Counted from the stretch's first letter, positions 16,478 to 27,230 are shown. The stretch: DNA of 64,000 bases from Azotobacter salinestris (GCF_009363155.1 NZ_CP045302.1:3021001-3085000); one strand, 5' to 3'. Translations and numbers: made by a program. Notes: a model not told the origin generated them from the letters alone.

Positions 16478-17659
16478 GTGCCTTCCCCCCTGCGTTCGCG
16501 TGTTCTGTGGTTCGTTCCGTTGATGCTGGCCATCGCCGGCGGCTGGTTCTGGCGCGACTGGCGCGGGCCCGAGCTGCCCGGCTATCGCCTGGAGCTGCGG
16601 CCCCTGGTGCAGCGGGTAGTGGCCAGCGGCGAGGTCGGCAGCCAGTCCCTCGCCCAGGTCGGCAGCGAGATCACCGGCGTGGTGGCGGCCCGTCATGTGC
16701 GCGAGGGCGATGCGGTGCGCGCCGGCGACCTGCTGCTCGAGCTGCGCGACGACGAGCAGCGCGCCCGGGTGCGCGAGGCCGAGGCGGCGCTGGAGCAATT
16801 GCTGCATTCCACTCGCCCGCAGGCCGAGGCGCTGCTGCGCGAGACCCTGACCAACCTGGAGCAGGCGCGCCGCGAGCGGGAGCGCCGCGACGTGCTCGCC
16901 GAGCGCCGGGTGATCGCCGCCGAGGAGCGCGAGCAGGCGCGCCGCGCCGAGACGGCCGCACGGGTGGCCCACGAGCGGGCGCGGCTGGCCGCGGCGGCGC
17001 TGGCCGCGGGCGGCAGCGAGGAGCGGGTGCTGCGCCAGCGCCTGGAGGCGGCGCGCGTGGCGCTGGCGCGCACGCGCATCCACGCCCAGGTCGACGGTAC
17101 CGTGCAGACCCGCGCGGTGGAGCCGGGCGATCTGGTGCAGCCGGGGCGCACTCTGCTGGAGATCGCCCGCGAGGGCACCCGCGAGATCCTCCTGCCGCTG
17201 GACGAGAAGGACCTGGCGCCGGTCGCCCCCGGCCAGCTCGCCCACGTGGTCGCCGACGCCTACCCCGAGCGGGTCCTCGCGGCACGGGTCAATTATCTGG
17301 CCCCGGCGGTGGACACCAGCCGCGGCACCCTCGACGTGCACCTGGACCTGCTCGAGCCGGCCGACTTCCTGCGCCAGGGCATGACGGTCTCGGTGAACAT
17401 CGAGACCGGCCGCCGCGAACAGGCGCTGGTGCTGCCCAACGATGCCGTGCAGGGGCGCGACGGTTCGCGCGGTGCGGTGCTGCGCCTGAACGGCGAGCGC
17501 GTCGAGCGGGTGCCGGTGCGCCTGGGCCTGCGCGGCACCGCGCTTAGCGAGGTGGTCGAGGGCCTGGCACCCGGCGACCGGGTGCTGGCGGTGGCAGCCG
17601 GGGAGGGCGAGCGCGTGCGCCTGCGCGAGCTGGCCCTGCCGCTGGGGCGGGCGGAGTGA
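16478..17659 (+). CDS. HlyD/MacA-type periplasmic adaptor of an ABC exporter
   Basis: 393-aa membrane-fusion protein: N-terminal anchor (VLWFVPLMLAIAGGWFW), barrel/lipoyl halves (GEVGSQSLAQVGSEITGVV... and RTRIHAQVDGTV), a coiled-coil hairpin of alternating charged residues between about 90 and 175, and a C-terminal beta domain. GTG at 16478 is taken as start because AAGGAG sits 5 bases upstream; an earlier in-frame ATG has no such site. The stop overlaps or abuts the permease gene. Together with the next two genes it forms a three-gene MacAB-like efflux operon. Substrate unknown; it is not a type I (EexE-like) adaptor because the partner permease is MacB/FtsX-like. Confidence 0.88.
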   Translation: MPSPLRSRVLWFVPLMLAIAGGWFWRDWRGPELPGYRLELRPLVQRVVASGEVGSQSLAQVGSEITGVVAARHVREGDAVRAGDLLLELRDDEQRARVREAEAALEQLLHSTRPQAEALLRETLTNLEQARRERERRDVLAERRVIAAEEREQARRAETAARVAHERARLAAAALAAGGSEERVLRQRLEAARVALARTRIHAQVDGTVQTRAVEPGDLVQPGRTLLEIAREGTREILLPLDEKDLAPVAPGQLAHVVADAYPERVLAARVNYLAPAVDTSRGTLDVHLDLLEPADFLRQGMTVSVNIETGRREQALVLPNDAVQGRDGSRGAVLRLNGERVERVPVRLGLRGTALSEVVEGLAPGDRVLAVAAGEGERVRLRELALPLGRAE

Positions 17660-17664
17660 GGGCG

Positions 17665-18871
<1,207 letters not shown>

Positions 18872-18879
<8 letters not shown>

Positions 18880-19588
18880 CGAAGTCCTGCGCCTGGCCGG
18901 CGTGCGCAAGGTCTACAACCCCGGCACCCCACAGGAGACCGAGGTGCTGCACGGCATCGATCTGCGCCTGGCGCGCGGCGAGCTGAGCGCGCTGATCGGC
19001 CCCTCTGGCTCCGGCAAGAGCACCCTGCTCAACCTCATCGGCCTGCTCGACAGCCCGAGCGCCGGCGAGCTCTACCTGCAGGACCGGCCGACCCGCGCGC
19101 TGGACGATGCGGCGCGCACCCGCCTGCGCAACGAGGCGATCGGCTTCGTCTTCCAGTTCCACCACCTGATCCCGGCCTTCAGCGTGTTGGACAACGTGCT
19201 GATGCCGCTGATGATCCGCCACGGCAAGCCAAGTGCCGAGGACACCGAGCGCGCCCGGGGCCTCTTGGCCGAGGTCGGCCTCGAGGGTTTCGCCGCCAAG
19301 AAGGCCACCGAGCTGTCGGGCGGCCAGCAGCAGCGCGTCGCCATCGCCCGCGCGCTGGTCACCCATCCGGCCCTGCTGCTGGCCGACGAGCCGACCGGAA
19401 ACCTGGATACCCGTACCGCGGAGAACGTCTTCGAGCTGTTCCGCCGCTTCAACGCCCAGTTCGGCTGCGCGGTGCTGGTGGTCACCCACGACCCGCGCCT
19501 GGCGGCCGGCTGCCCGCGCACCATCGAACTGGTGGACGGGCGGATCGTCGGCGCGCCGGATCAGGCAGCCGGCCCCGCGTCTCCCTGA
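18872..19588 (+). CDS. ABC transporter ATP-binding protein (MacB/LolD class)
   Basis: 238-aa nucleotide-binding subunit with Walker [11 protein letters not shown]-loop FQFHHL, signature LSGGQQQR, Walker [10 protein letters not shown] and the switch His in VVTHDP. The LolD/MacB-class [14 protein letters not shown] follows Walker B. Energises the FtsX-like permease encoded immediately upstream (8-bp overlap). Homologous arrangements export lipoproteins, peptides or glycolipids; nothing here shows the cargo. Confidence 0.93.
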
Positions 19589-19798
19589 GCGATTCTTTCC
19601 GGAAAGTACGAAGCCTTTGGCCAGGCAGTGAATTTATCGTGGAACGTTAGCCAAATAATCTATAGCTGGCTTACGAAAAAGCCGCGACACCTGCAGACAT
19701 CCGGCTCACGCAAACGGCCCGGCAGGTTTCGCAGTGCCTTCAGCGTCATTCGTTCCGACTGAAGACTTCCGAAAGTTTGCACAGTTAGGACATTCACG

Positions 19799-20056
19799 AT
19801 GAAACGCTTCCTGTCCGTTTTCATGGCCGCCGCCTCTCTTGCCGCACTGAGCGGCGCAATGGTCCAGGCCGCCGAGCAGCCCAAGGCCGAGCAGTACACC
19901 TATGGCACCAAGCTGGACATTGCCAAGGTCATCAGCGTCGAAGATCCGGGCAACGTCTGTGAAGTCGTCCCCGTGCACATGGTCTACGAAGACCATCAGG
20001 GTCAGCGGCACGTCGTCGAATACAGCGTCATGGGCAAAGGTTGCCAGGGCAACTGA
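19799..20056 (+). CDS. Small exported DUF2790-family protein
   Basis: 85 aa with a clear signal peptide (MKRFLSVFMAAASLAALSGAMVQA-A). The mature part has the DUF2790 pattern: YGTKLDIAKVISVE...VCEVVPVHMVYEDHQGQ..VEYSVMGKGC, with two Cys that could pair. AGGA lies 9 bases before the ATG. This family is common as small periplasmic proteins in Pseudomonas; function unknown. Stand-alone gene. Confidence 0.82.
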   Translation: MKRFLSVFMAAASLAALSGAMVQAAEQPKAEQYTYGTKLDIAKVISVEDPGNVCEVVPVHMVYEDHQGQRHVVEYSVMGKGCQGN

Positions 20057-20218
20057 TACGAGCCTTTCCCGCCGGTAGCTCCTCTCCAGCAGGCCGAGCC
20101 GTGCGGACGCGACGGGGGTCGACTGGCATGAAAGGACCAAGCGAACCGGCGGGGCTTTCGCCCTGGCCGGCCGTGATCCTTGCGCGTAGGCCCCTTGGCG
20201 GGGACGCCACGCCTTCCT

Positions 20219-21205
20219 TCAGCCGACCTGTTCGGGCGGCGTACTGCCGATCACCCCGAGCGGAGTGGTCGTGATCGCCGCCGCACTGCCGATCAGGCTG
20301 TCGCCGGCCGCACCGCCCGCGAGGGCCACCGGGGCGAAGAGCAGATTGCCGCTGTCGAGCCGGTCGGCGAGGTCGCCGTCCAGGACGAGCTCGAAGCGCC
20401 GTCCTTCGGCATCCGCCTCGAAACTTTTCAGATAGGTCCGCGTGCCGGCCTCGTTCACCCGCACGGCCAGGGTGCCGTCGCGGCCGTCGCCCAGCCCGAC
20501 GAAGCCCTGCGCCGAGAGGTCGAGGCGGTCCTCGCCGGGATCGAAGTCGAGGATCCGGTCGGCGAAGCTCTCGCTGTCGGTGCGGTAGCTGTCCTCGCGG
20601 GCCGAGACGCGAAACAGGCCGGCGCCGCTGCCGCCGCTCAGGCTGTCGCGCCCGGCGCCGCCGTCGAGGATGTCGTCGCCGGCTCCGCCCTCCAGGCGGT
20701 CGTCGCCGTCCTTGCCGAGGAGCAGTTCGCTGGCGTTGCCGCCGGCCAGTTCGTCGTTGCCGTCGCTGCCCTCGATGAGGGCGATGCCATCGTCCAGGGC
20801 GCCGAAATTCCTGTCGAGGGTGCCGTCGGCATTCAGGCGGATCACGCTGAAGTCGTAGTCGCTGCGGCTGGGGTTATAGCTGGAGCCCGCCACTAGGATC
20901 CTGCCGTCGGGCTGCACGCTCAGGCTATAGCCCTGGTCGTCGCTTCCAGCGATATCGAAGACGACCTTGCCATCGTCGCCGAAGCCGCTATCGAGGCTGC
21001 CGTCGGCATCCAGCCGGACGAGGCTGAAGTCGTAGTTCCGGCTGCCGGTGTCGTAGCTGTAGCCCGCCAGCAGAATCCTGCCGTCGGCCTGCAGGGCCAG
21101 GGCGTGGCTGTAATCGTCGTGGCCTCCCGCATCCACCAGCATCTTGCCGGTGGCGGCGCGGGGAGTGGAGTTCGATGCGCTACTGCTCGGTATCGATGTT
21201 TCCAT
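20219..21205 (-). CDS. Delta-60-repeat protein fused to an AlgE-type RTX R module
   Basis: 328 aa with two parts. Residues about 20-130 hold two delta-60-type repeats (ALALQADGRILLAGYSYDT.. and SLSVQPDGRILVAGSSYNP.., each followed by FSLVRLDADGSLD-type ends). Residues about 140-300 are an R module: RTX nonapeptides (GSDGNDELA, DGDDRLEGG, AGRDSLSGG), then SAREDSYRTDSESFADRILDF and TRTYLKSFEADAEGRRFEL, almost as in the two epimerases nearby. No epimerase A module and no signal peptide. AAGGG lies 7-8 bases before ATG 21205. Presumably exported by the epimerase type I system and calcium-folded. Role unknown. Confidence 0.82.
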   Translation of the reverse strand: METSIPSSSASNSTPRAATGKMLVDAGGHDDYSHALALQADGRILLAGYSYDTGSRNYDFSLVRLDADGSLDSGFGDDGKVVFDIAGSDDQGYSLSVQPDGRILVAGSSYNPSRSDYDFSVIRLNADGTLDRNFGALDDGIALIEGSDGNDELAGGNASELLLGKDGDDRLEGGAGDDILDGGAGRDSLSGGSGAGLFRVSAREDSYRTDSESFADRILDFDPGEDRLDLSAQGFVGLGDGRDGTLAVRVNEAGTRTYLKSFEADAEGRRFELVLDGDLADRLDSGNLLFAPVALAGGAAGDSLIGSAAAITTTPLGVIGSTPPEQVG

Positions 21206-21801
21206 TCAACGACCCTTGTGTGGTTTATTGTTTTTGCGCGATTCAGTCGAGAGCATCTGCCCCTGCCGCCTTGTTGCAGCCGGGGTTAGAAGGTTTGATA
21301 TGCGCCGCCACCGAAAGCCGCAGGCTGTGGAAGGTCCAGGCGCTGGCAGGAGTTGAACTTCCGTTTTTTCGGGTACGCTGGATTTGGCTCCAACTTCGGC
21401 GGTCTTCTCGTGCAAGCTCCCGATTCTTCGAGAGAGCTTCCTGTTAATCAGGTTGCCTCGGGAAGCCGGAAAATACTTGGTTATTGATTTGCCTTCGGCA
21501 GTCTTTCAAGACTGTCTTTTTCTGGCCAGGTTCCGTCTCGACAACGTTTCGTATAAAGCCCGGCAGGATTGAATGTGCGGATAAAGGTCCAACTTTTCCC
21601 GCGCTTATGGCCGTGTTCCTGCCGTGTACTGAGGGCCTGGTGCCGTTGGTTGCTGCTGAGAAAGCCCGACCGTCCTCGCGACTCTTGCAGGAGATCCTGG
21701 TCGAGCCGACCTCGATTCCCGGCGCCACCGTCTCCGCTGGCGCCGGGAGCGTTCGAACGGATCTCCGCTTGCCTTGCCGGCCCTGCGTGCCGCGCCCGGA
21801 G
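21206..21801. other. Gene-free stretch
   Basis: 596 bp with GC lower than the flanks. Short open frames exist but none has a plausible ribosome-binding site plus protein-like composition. It contains the promoter region of the delta-60/R-module gene. The left part includes a hairpin-like CTTCGGCAGTCTTTCAAGACTG. I see no RNA gene. Confidence 0.4.
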
Positions 21802-23100
21802 TCAATCGAAAGGATGCGCGAGGAAGAAGCGCATCATTTCCTTCGTCGCATCCGGGCCCCGGGGATCGGTATAGGAGCCGCGGCTGCTGCCCCCGGACCA
21901 GGCGTGCCCCCCGCCGTGAATCGTCCACTGCTCCACGTGCGGCAGGCCGCTCGGGTGGTGGTAGATGGTGCGGGTGTAGGCATGCCCGTTCGGCGCCTGG
22001 CCCCGCTCCACCTTCACATCCGGAGTCGCGCCGGTTTCCGGCTGGGCGGCGGGGCGGGAGGCGGTCGGCGAAAACTGGATGATCACCTGGTCGCCATTGC
22101 CGGGATGAACGGTCGTATCGCGGTCCCCATGGAAGACGATGATCGGGACGGGGCGTGCGGGCGCGCTGCCGTTTCCTGTCCGCGTCGCCTGCTGCCCGGC
22201 GTGCCTGGCTCCCTGCTGCATCGCGGCGAACGCGGAGGGCAGATCGTGCGCGGCCGCGTGGGGCAGCCCGGAATGGATGCCGGCAGCGGCATACAGGTCG
22301 GGATAGGTCATCGCCATCGTCGTTGCCATTGCGCCGCCGGCCGACAGGCCGGCGACATAGATCCGCCGCGGATCGGCCTTGTAGCTTGCCGCGACAGTGC
22401 GCGTCATGCCGGCGATCAGCGATGGCTCGCCCTGGTCGGTGCGCTGGTCCGCCGGATTGAACCAGTTCCAGCATCTCGAACAATTCGCCGCGGTCGACTG
22501 GGCCGGGTAGAGCACGAGACAGGGCTCCTGCTCGGCAAATTCGTTCATGCGGGTACCGGCGGCAAAATCGTCGGGACTCTGCGTGCATCCATGCAGCATG
22601 ACGACCAGGGGCAACGGCTGCCCGGCATAGCCGCTCGGGACATACAGCTTGTAGCTGCGGGTACCCGCCGGATTGGTGTACGAGCCCGTGATGAATCGGG
22701 CTCCCGCGGGTATCGCATCCGGCGCTTGCTCGGGGATGAGCGGGTCGAAGGCCGGCGTCGGTCCCCGGAAATTGACCAGTTTCTCGCGCAGGACGGCACC
22801 GAAGCGCGACGACGGGAAGATCGACTCGATAACGGTTTCGCACTTGTCCCGGGTATCTGCCTTATTCCGGTCGACATTCTGCGCGGTGCTGCCGGTGGCG
22901 GACGGGTTCCCATCGATGACCCGGAAGCTGCCTTCGATCAGCGTTTCCCCTGCGCTGTTCTTCGCAGAAGGATTGGCGCTGGGCTGTGGCGCCGAGTGCC
23001 CTCCCAGCGCACGTTGAATGAGCGCCGTTGCTTCGCGGAGCTGGCCGGAGCGCGTCAGCCGTGTGGCTTCAAACAGGTCGGAATTGCGTTGTACGTTCAT
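21802..23100 (-). CDS. PHB-depolymerase-family esterase (LpqC/CE1-like)
   Basis: 432 aa. The esterase domain starts near residue 145 (YKLYVPSGYAGQPLPLVVMLHGCTQ, oxyanion loop) and carries the lipase box GLSAGG with Ser253, FHGDRDTTVHPGNGD for the Asp, and GGGHAWSGGS for the His. The first 140 residues are polar and of low complexity, without a signal peptide, so it is probably cytoplasmic. ATG at 23098-23100 has AGGAG 10 bases upstream. The CopG-type regulator gene lies 32 bp upstream in the same direction. Could act on intracellular polyhydroxyalkanoate, abundant in Azotobacter, or on acyl/feruloyl esters; the fold does not distinguish. Confidence 0.85.
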   Translation of the reverse strand: MNVQRNSDLFEATRLTRSGQLREATALIQRALGGHSAPQPSANPSAKNSAGETLIEGSFRVIDGNPSATGSTAQNVDRNKADTRDKCETVIESIFPSSRFGAVLREKLVNFRGPTPAFDPLIPEQAPDAIPAGARFITGSYTNPAGTRSYKLYVPSGYAGQPLPLVVMLHGCTQSPDDFAAGTRMNEFAEQEPCLVLYPAQSTAANCSRCWNWFNPADQRTDQGEPSLIAGMTRTVAASYKADPRRIYVAGLSAGGAMATTMAMTYPDLYAAAGIHSGLPHAAAHDLPSAFAAMQQGARHAGQQATRTGNGSAPARPVPIIVFHGDRDTTVHPGNGDQVIIQFSPTASRPAAQPETGATPDVKVERGQAPNGHAYTRTIYHHPSGLPHVEQWTIHGGGHAWSGGSSRGSYTDPRGPDATKEMMRFFLAHPFD

Positions 23101-23132
23101 TGCGTTGAGTCTCCTCGGGGCCGCTCTTGCGG

Positions 23133-23549
23133 TCACCTGATTCTGCCTGCCAGCGCGGCCTTCACCGCGGCGCTGGCATGGAGCGCGCCGAGCACGACGA
23201 TCGAATCGATCGTCGCCAGCGCGAGTTCGGGAGGCACATCCGTTGCAATGCTGGCAAGTCCCAGGACCTGGATCTGGAGCCGTTGTCCGGCTGCCTGCAC
23301 GGCCTCCAGGTCGCGGCGGGTGTAGTGCTGCAGGCCGAGGACGAAGGTCTTGCGGGCGACCGTTTCACGAATCACTTCGGCATGAGTCGCCAACTGATTT
23401 CGAATCGCCGTGCGAATGAAATCGGTTCGATTCGAATAGAAGCCTTCCTGAACCAGCAGGTCGATCTGTCCCAGGTCGACGACCCCCAGGTTGATCGTGA
23501 TCTTTTCGGTGGTTTCTCCGGCTTTCGGTCGAAATTCGTGAATGCTCAT
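23133..23549 (-). CDS. CopG/ribbon-helix-helix transcriptional regulator
   Basis: 138 aa. The N-terminus has a ribbon-helix-helix: TEKITINLGVVDLGQIDLLVQEGFYSNRTDFIRTAIRNQL, where the strand is followed by two helices and the YSNRTDFIR turn typical of CopG/NikR-type proteins. The C-terminal half is of unknown type. ATG 23549 is preferred to 23555 because GAGGGG then lies 6 bases upstream. Encoded just ahead of the PHB-depolymerase-like gene and likely controls it. Inference from position. Confidence 0.8.
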   Translation of the reverse strand: MSIHEFRPKAGETTEKITINLGVVDLGQIDLLVQEGFYSNRTDFIRTAIRNQLATHAEVIRETVARKTFVLGLQHYTRRDLEAVQAAGQRLQIQVLGLASIATDVPPELALATIDSIVVLGALHASAAVKAALAGRIR

Positions 23550-23964
23550 CACCATCCCCTCGCCATCTATATGGATGGTAGTTCAGCTTGGGTCACAGTG
23601 AAGTCAGGGCTGGATTCGAGGAGTTCTTTCCGACGGACGGGGCGCCGGATGAGGGGGAAGGGCCTCGGCAAGGGCGACATCCTCTGGGAAACCAGGCGCG
23701 AACCAGGGGTGCGCGTGGACAGTGGATAAAGATCCGAGCAGTTAATGTCGAGTCGAGTTCGACGGGATGCTGAAAATGCCGGGTGATGCCGGACCGGCGA
23801 GGGCCGAAGCCGATGGGGCCTTCGGAGTGGCTCGACTGGCGTGCCGCCTTCGATCCGTTCGCGCACCCGTGGGAAGCTCCGCTGAACCCCGGCCGTCCGG
23901 CACGACTCTACCTTGCGGGAGGCAGGCGTCCGGTCCTGCCGACAGACGCAGACTGGAGGCCCCG
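23550..23964. other. Intergenic stretch between divergent CopG and FAD/Rieske genes
   Basis: About 415 bp. The right half (about 23780-23940) reads as a protein-like plus-strand frame (EWLDWRAAFDPFAHPWEAPL) but has no credible start signal and runs out of frame into the next gene, so I do not call it. The left half is AT-richer and should hold the CopG promoter. Confidence 0.3.
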
Positions 23965-25440
23965 ATGGCTCAACTGGCTGGAACACCCGATTGCTGCTGG
24001 ATGGCGAATGCCCCCGAGACGAACTACCCGGCCCTGAGCGGCACGGTCCGCTGCGACGTGGTGATCGTCGGCGCCGGCATTGTCGGCCTGACCGCGGCGC
24101 TGGAGCTGTGCGAGGCGGGCAAGTCGGTCGTCGTGCTCGAGGCGCGCCGGGTCGGCCGCCAGGTGACCGGCCGCTCGACGGCGAAGGTCACCACCCAGCA
24201 CGCGCTGATCTACCGGCAGCTGATCGACCACGCCGGTTTCGATCTGGCGCGGGCCTACGCCGAGGCCAACCGCGAGGCGGTCGCGCGCATCCGCACGCGC
24301 GTCGAGACCCTGGGCATCGCCTGCGACTACGAGCGCAAGTCGGCCTATGTCTACGCCTGCACCGCCGGCCGCAAGGAGGCCATCGAGGCCGAGGCCGAGG
24401 CGGCCCGCAGCCTGGGCTTCGAGGCGCGGGTGCTCGACCGCGCGCCCTTGCCCTTTCCCACCCGGGCGGCGCTGGAGTTCCCCGACCAGGCGCAGTTCAA
24501 CCCGGCCCGCTATCTGCTCGGCCTGGCGGCCGCCGTGCAGGCGCGCGGCGGGCGGATTCACGAGCACAGCCGGGCCGTGCGCTTCGAGCAGAACGGGCGC
24601 TGGCGCATCGGCACCGAGGCGGGGGAGGTCAATGCCGAGGCGGTGGTGATCGCCACCAACATGACGGTGTACACACCGCTCGGCTACGCCAACCGCACCC
24701 AGCCGCGCTGCCACGTGGCGATGGCGTTCAGGACCGGCGGCCCGGCGCCGATCGACGGCATGTTCATCGACGCCGACGTGCCGACCCACTCCCTGCGCAC
24801 CGGCCGCGACGCCACCGGTCCGCTGCTGCTCGTCCTGGGGCCGCGCTTCAACACCGGGCAGGACGGCGACATCGCTCGGCGCTTCGTCGATCTGGAGCAG
24901 TGGGCCCGGCGTAACCTGCCGGTCGGCGAGGTCGCCTGGCGCTGGTGCAACGAGGATTACGACACCCCGGATCGCATGCCCTACGTCGGCCAGCCGGCGC
25001 CGGACAGGGCGCCCGGCCTGTACGTGGCGACCGGCTTCAACGCCTGGGGCATCAGCAACGGCACGGCGGCGGGCCTGGCGATCGCCAGGCAGATCGCCAC
25101 CGGCACTCCGCCCTGGGGCCGGCTCTACGATCCGGCGCGCCCGGTGCCGGAGCATTTCCACCAGAGCGGCGACACCCAGTCCGCTGTCGAGGGCCTGGAG
25201 GCCATCGCCCCCGGCCAGGGCGGCATCATCAGTCGCGGCGAGGAGAAGATCGCCGTCTGGCGCGACGACAGCGGCACCCTGCACGGCCTTTCCGCCGCCT
25301 GCACGCACAAGGGCTGCACCCTCACCTGGAACAATGCCGACCGCACCTGGGACTGCCCCTGCCACGGCTCGATCTTCGAGGCCGGCGGCGAGGTGATCCA
25401 CGGTCCGGCGAAGGAGCGGCTGGCGCCGAAGCCGCTCTAG
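23965..25440 (+). CDS. FAD-dependent oxidoreductase with C-terminal Rieske [2Fe-2S] domain
   Basis: 491 aa. The N-terminal DAO-type FAD domain has the dinucleotide motif VVIVGAGIVGLTAALELCEAG and a second FAD segment near the end of that domain (GLYVATGFNAWGISNGTAAG). A Rieske domain follows with cluster ligands Cys446 and His448 (CTHKGC) and Cys464 and His467 (CPCHGS). ATG at 23965 is fixed by GGAGG just upstream; the frame is open for 66 codons before it. Such fusions oxidise amines or amino acids; substrate unknown. The following gene is convergent. Confidence 0.9.
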   Translation: MAQLAGTPDCCWMANAPETNYPALSGTVRCDVVIVGAGIVGLTAALELCEAGKSVVVLEARRVGRQVTGRSTAKVTTQHALIYRQLIDHAGFDLARAYAEANREAVARIRTRVETLGIACDYERKSAYVYACTAGRKEAIEAEAEAARSLGFEARVLDRAPLPFPTRAALEFPDQAQFNPARYLLGLAAAVQARGGRIHEHSRAVRFEQNGRWRIGTEAGEVNAEAVVIATNMTVYTPLGYANRTQPRCHVAMAFRTGGPAPIDGMFIDADVPTHSLRTGRDATGPLLLVLGPRFNTGQDGDIARRFVDLEQWARRNLPVGEVAWRWCNEDYDTPDRMPYVGQPAPDRAPGLYVATGFNAWGISNGTAAGLAIARQIATGTPPWGRLYDPARPVPEHFHQSGDTQSAVEGLEAIAPGQGGIISRGEEKIAVWRDDSGTLHGLSAACTHKGCTLTWNNADRTWDCPCHGSIFEAGGEVIHGPAKERLAPKPL

Positions 25441-25458
25441 CCAGGCTGCCGGAAGATC

Positions 25459-26493
25459 TCAGGCCCGGCGCTGCGCGTCTTCGCGGAAGGACGCCGCGCC
25501 GGGCCGGTCGTCCCCGGCGGGCTCCGCCTGCCGGGGGAGCGCTTCGGCCACGACGCGCTCGATGGCCGCGACCACCTGGCCCGGCGCGGCGTAGTGCACC
25601 ATGTGCCCGGCATCGGGGATCAGCTGCAGATGGCTGCCCGGCAGCTGTTCGTGGAGCCACTCGGCGTGCCGGTCGTGCCTGACCACCAGATCCCGGGTGC
25701 CGGCCATGATCACGATCGGCAAGCGCAGTTCGCAGTAGCGCTCGCGCATCTTCATCACGGCCGGGATCAGGGTCACGGCATCCTGGGACTCGGCGCGGAT
25801 CTGCAGCGGCCGGAGGGGGAACTGGTGGGGAAATTCGCGCTGGAAGCGCTCCGGAACCGGAAGCGGGGCGAACATCACCTTGAAGTTCAGCGGCAGCAGG
25901 GGGCCGTTCAGCAGCGGTGTCAGGGTATGGCGCAGGGCGTCGCCGAGCAGGGGAATCGCCGGCGGAGCCGCGGCCAGCACGTCGAGGCGGGCGGTCGCCG
26001 CGTAGTAGCCGCCGAGCAGCACCAGGCCGGCCACGGCGTCCGGATGGTTCAGGGCCATCTTCAGCGCAACGAGCGTCCCCCAGGAATGCCCGACGATCAC
26101 CGGGCGCTCGACGCCGAGCTGCACAAGCGCCCGGTGCAGCAGCTCGGCCTGCCGGGCTGGGGTCCACAGGCTGCCGAACGGCCGGTCGCTGTAGCCGTAG
26201 CCGGGACGGTCGAAGGCCAGGACCCGGTGCACCTTGGCGGCCCGCTCGAACACCCCGCTCAGCACGTAGTCCTCGGCGGTCACCGCATTGCCGTGCAGCA
26301 GCACGACCGGCGAGCCCTGGCCGCGGTCGAGGTAGTGCAGGCGCACCCCGTCCACCGTGATGAACTGCCCGCTCGGCGGGTGTTCGCGCTCGGCCTGGCG
26401 GGTCCGGTAGAAGTTGTAGAGGGCCAGGGCCAGCAGAGCTGCCACGAGGAACAGCGCCAGGGCCGTGGTGGAGTCGAACGGGGCTTCATTCAT
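25459..26493 (-). CDS. Membrane-anchored alpha/beta hydrolase
   Basis: 344 aa. N-terminal membrane anchor (ALALFLVAALLALALYNFY), then an alpha/beta hydrolase fold: VVLLHGNAVTAEDY oxyanion loop, nucleophile elbow GHSWGT, a late Asp (AGTRDLVV) and catalytic His in DAGHMVHY. ATG 26493 has GGGAGAG upstream; the frame extends further but without a site. Similar to haloalkane-dehalogenase/epoxide-hydrolase-like esterases; substrate unknown. Confidence 0.85.
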   Translation of the reverse strand: MNEAPFDSTTALALFLVAALLALALYNFYRTRQAEREHPPSGQFITVDGVRLHYLDRGQGSPVVLLHGNAVTAEDYVLSGVFERAAKVHRVLAFDRPGYGYSDRPFGSLWTPARQAELLHRALVQLGVERPVIVGHSWGTLVALKMALNHPDAVAGLVLLGGYYAATARLDVLAAAPPAIPLLGDALRHTLTPLLNGPLLPLNFKVMFAPLPVPERFQREFPHQFPLRPLQIRAESQDAVTLIPAVMKMRERYCELRLPIVIMAGTRDLVVRHDRHAEWLHEQLPGSHLQLIPDAGHMVHYAAPGQVVAAIERVVAEALPRQAEPAGDDRPGAASFREDAQRRA

Positions 26494-26831
26494 TGCAGTC
26501 TCTCCCGGGTATCGGCCCGCGACCCCTGATGCACCGAGCCGGGTGGCCGAATGTTCCAGTCCCTTGTGGACACTAGATTTCATTCTGGCCGCTTTTCTTC
26601 AGGCAGGAGGACAGGCGAAGTCCGCCAGGGCAGATCGCCGCGAGGTGCCTTGTCTGGCTGGGGCATTGCGGGGGCGGGAGGGGCGGGCTGTCGCGGGGGC
26701 GGCGAGATCGCGAACCGGCGCGGGGCGGCCGTTCACGATCCCTCTTTGCGCCAGCGCTCAGGCGGAGACGTGGACGACTCCGCCGCGGCATGCCCTTTCC
26801 CGTCTGCGGGAGAAGGCCGGGGAGCGGGCGC
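26494..26831. other. Intergenic stretch at the left edge of the lysis/alginate-lyase region
   Basis: 338 bp, GC-rich, with no supported gene. It separates the conserved hydrolase gene from the accessory cluster and contains no obvious attachment-site repeat or tRNA. Confidence 0.3.
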
Positions 26832-27014
26832 CTATACGCACTCGAAATAATCGAAGCCGAAGCGCTTGCGGAACATGTCCTGCGCCAGCTGCCGCACGCC
26901 GGGGTTGGTCGCCGGGTTTTCCAGCAGCTCTATGCACAGCCGATCCATGTACGCGATGCAGTCCCTGATACGCCGTTTCCTGCGCGCGCGTTCCATGTCG
27001 ACTATGTTGCTCAT
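26832..27014 (-). CDS. Small basic hypothetical protein
   Basis: 60 aa beginning MSNIVDMERARRKRRIRDC, strongly basic at the start, then an acidic/hydrophobic helix (IAYMDRLCIELLENP) and ending FRKRFGFDYFECV. A very good Shine-Dalgarno (GAGGAGAAG) precedes the ATG, which is the main reason to call it. Size, codon use and position next to phage-like genes suggest a phage-derived accessory protein. Family not recognised. Confidence 0.6.
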   Translation of the reverse strand: MSNIVDMERARRKRRIRDCIAYMDRLCIELLENPATNPGVRQLAQDMFRKRFGFDYFECV

Positions 27015-27230
27015 GACGTTTCTTCTCCTCGTTGACGAGTCTGGCCAGCGCTCTGGGGCAGGCCTGCTGCTGGGCTGTGGTTGTGTCTTCTGTCCGCTCC
27101 GTCGTGCGAGAGGCGGGCGGCAGAGACGCGGATGAACGGGAGCGGACGGCTGCGCGGCGCTAATGCCGGCGGTCGGGCCCCGGTCGGGCCTTGCGGGCGG
27201 GGGATGGGACGGGAGGCGAGGGGAAGGTGT

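Noticed and set aside
21384-21572. Small plus-strand open frame (62 codons) in the 21.2-21.8 kb gap
   Set aside because: No ribosome-binding site and no recognisable protein features.
23783-24037. Plus-strand frame reading EWLDWRAAFDPFAHPW before the FAD/Rieske gene
   Set aside because: Protein-like in part, but it overlaps the well-supported oxidoreductase start in another frame and has no start signal.
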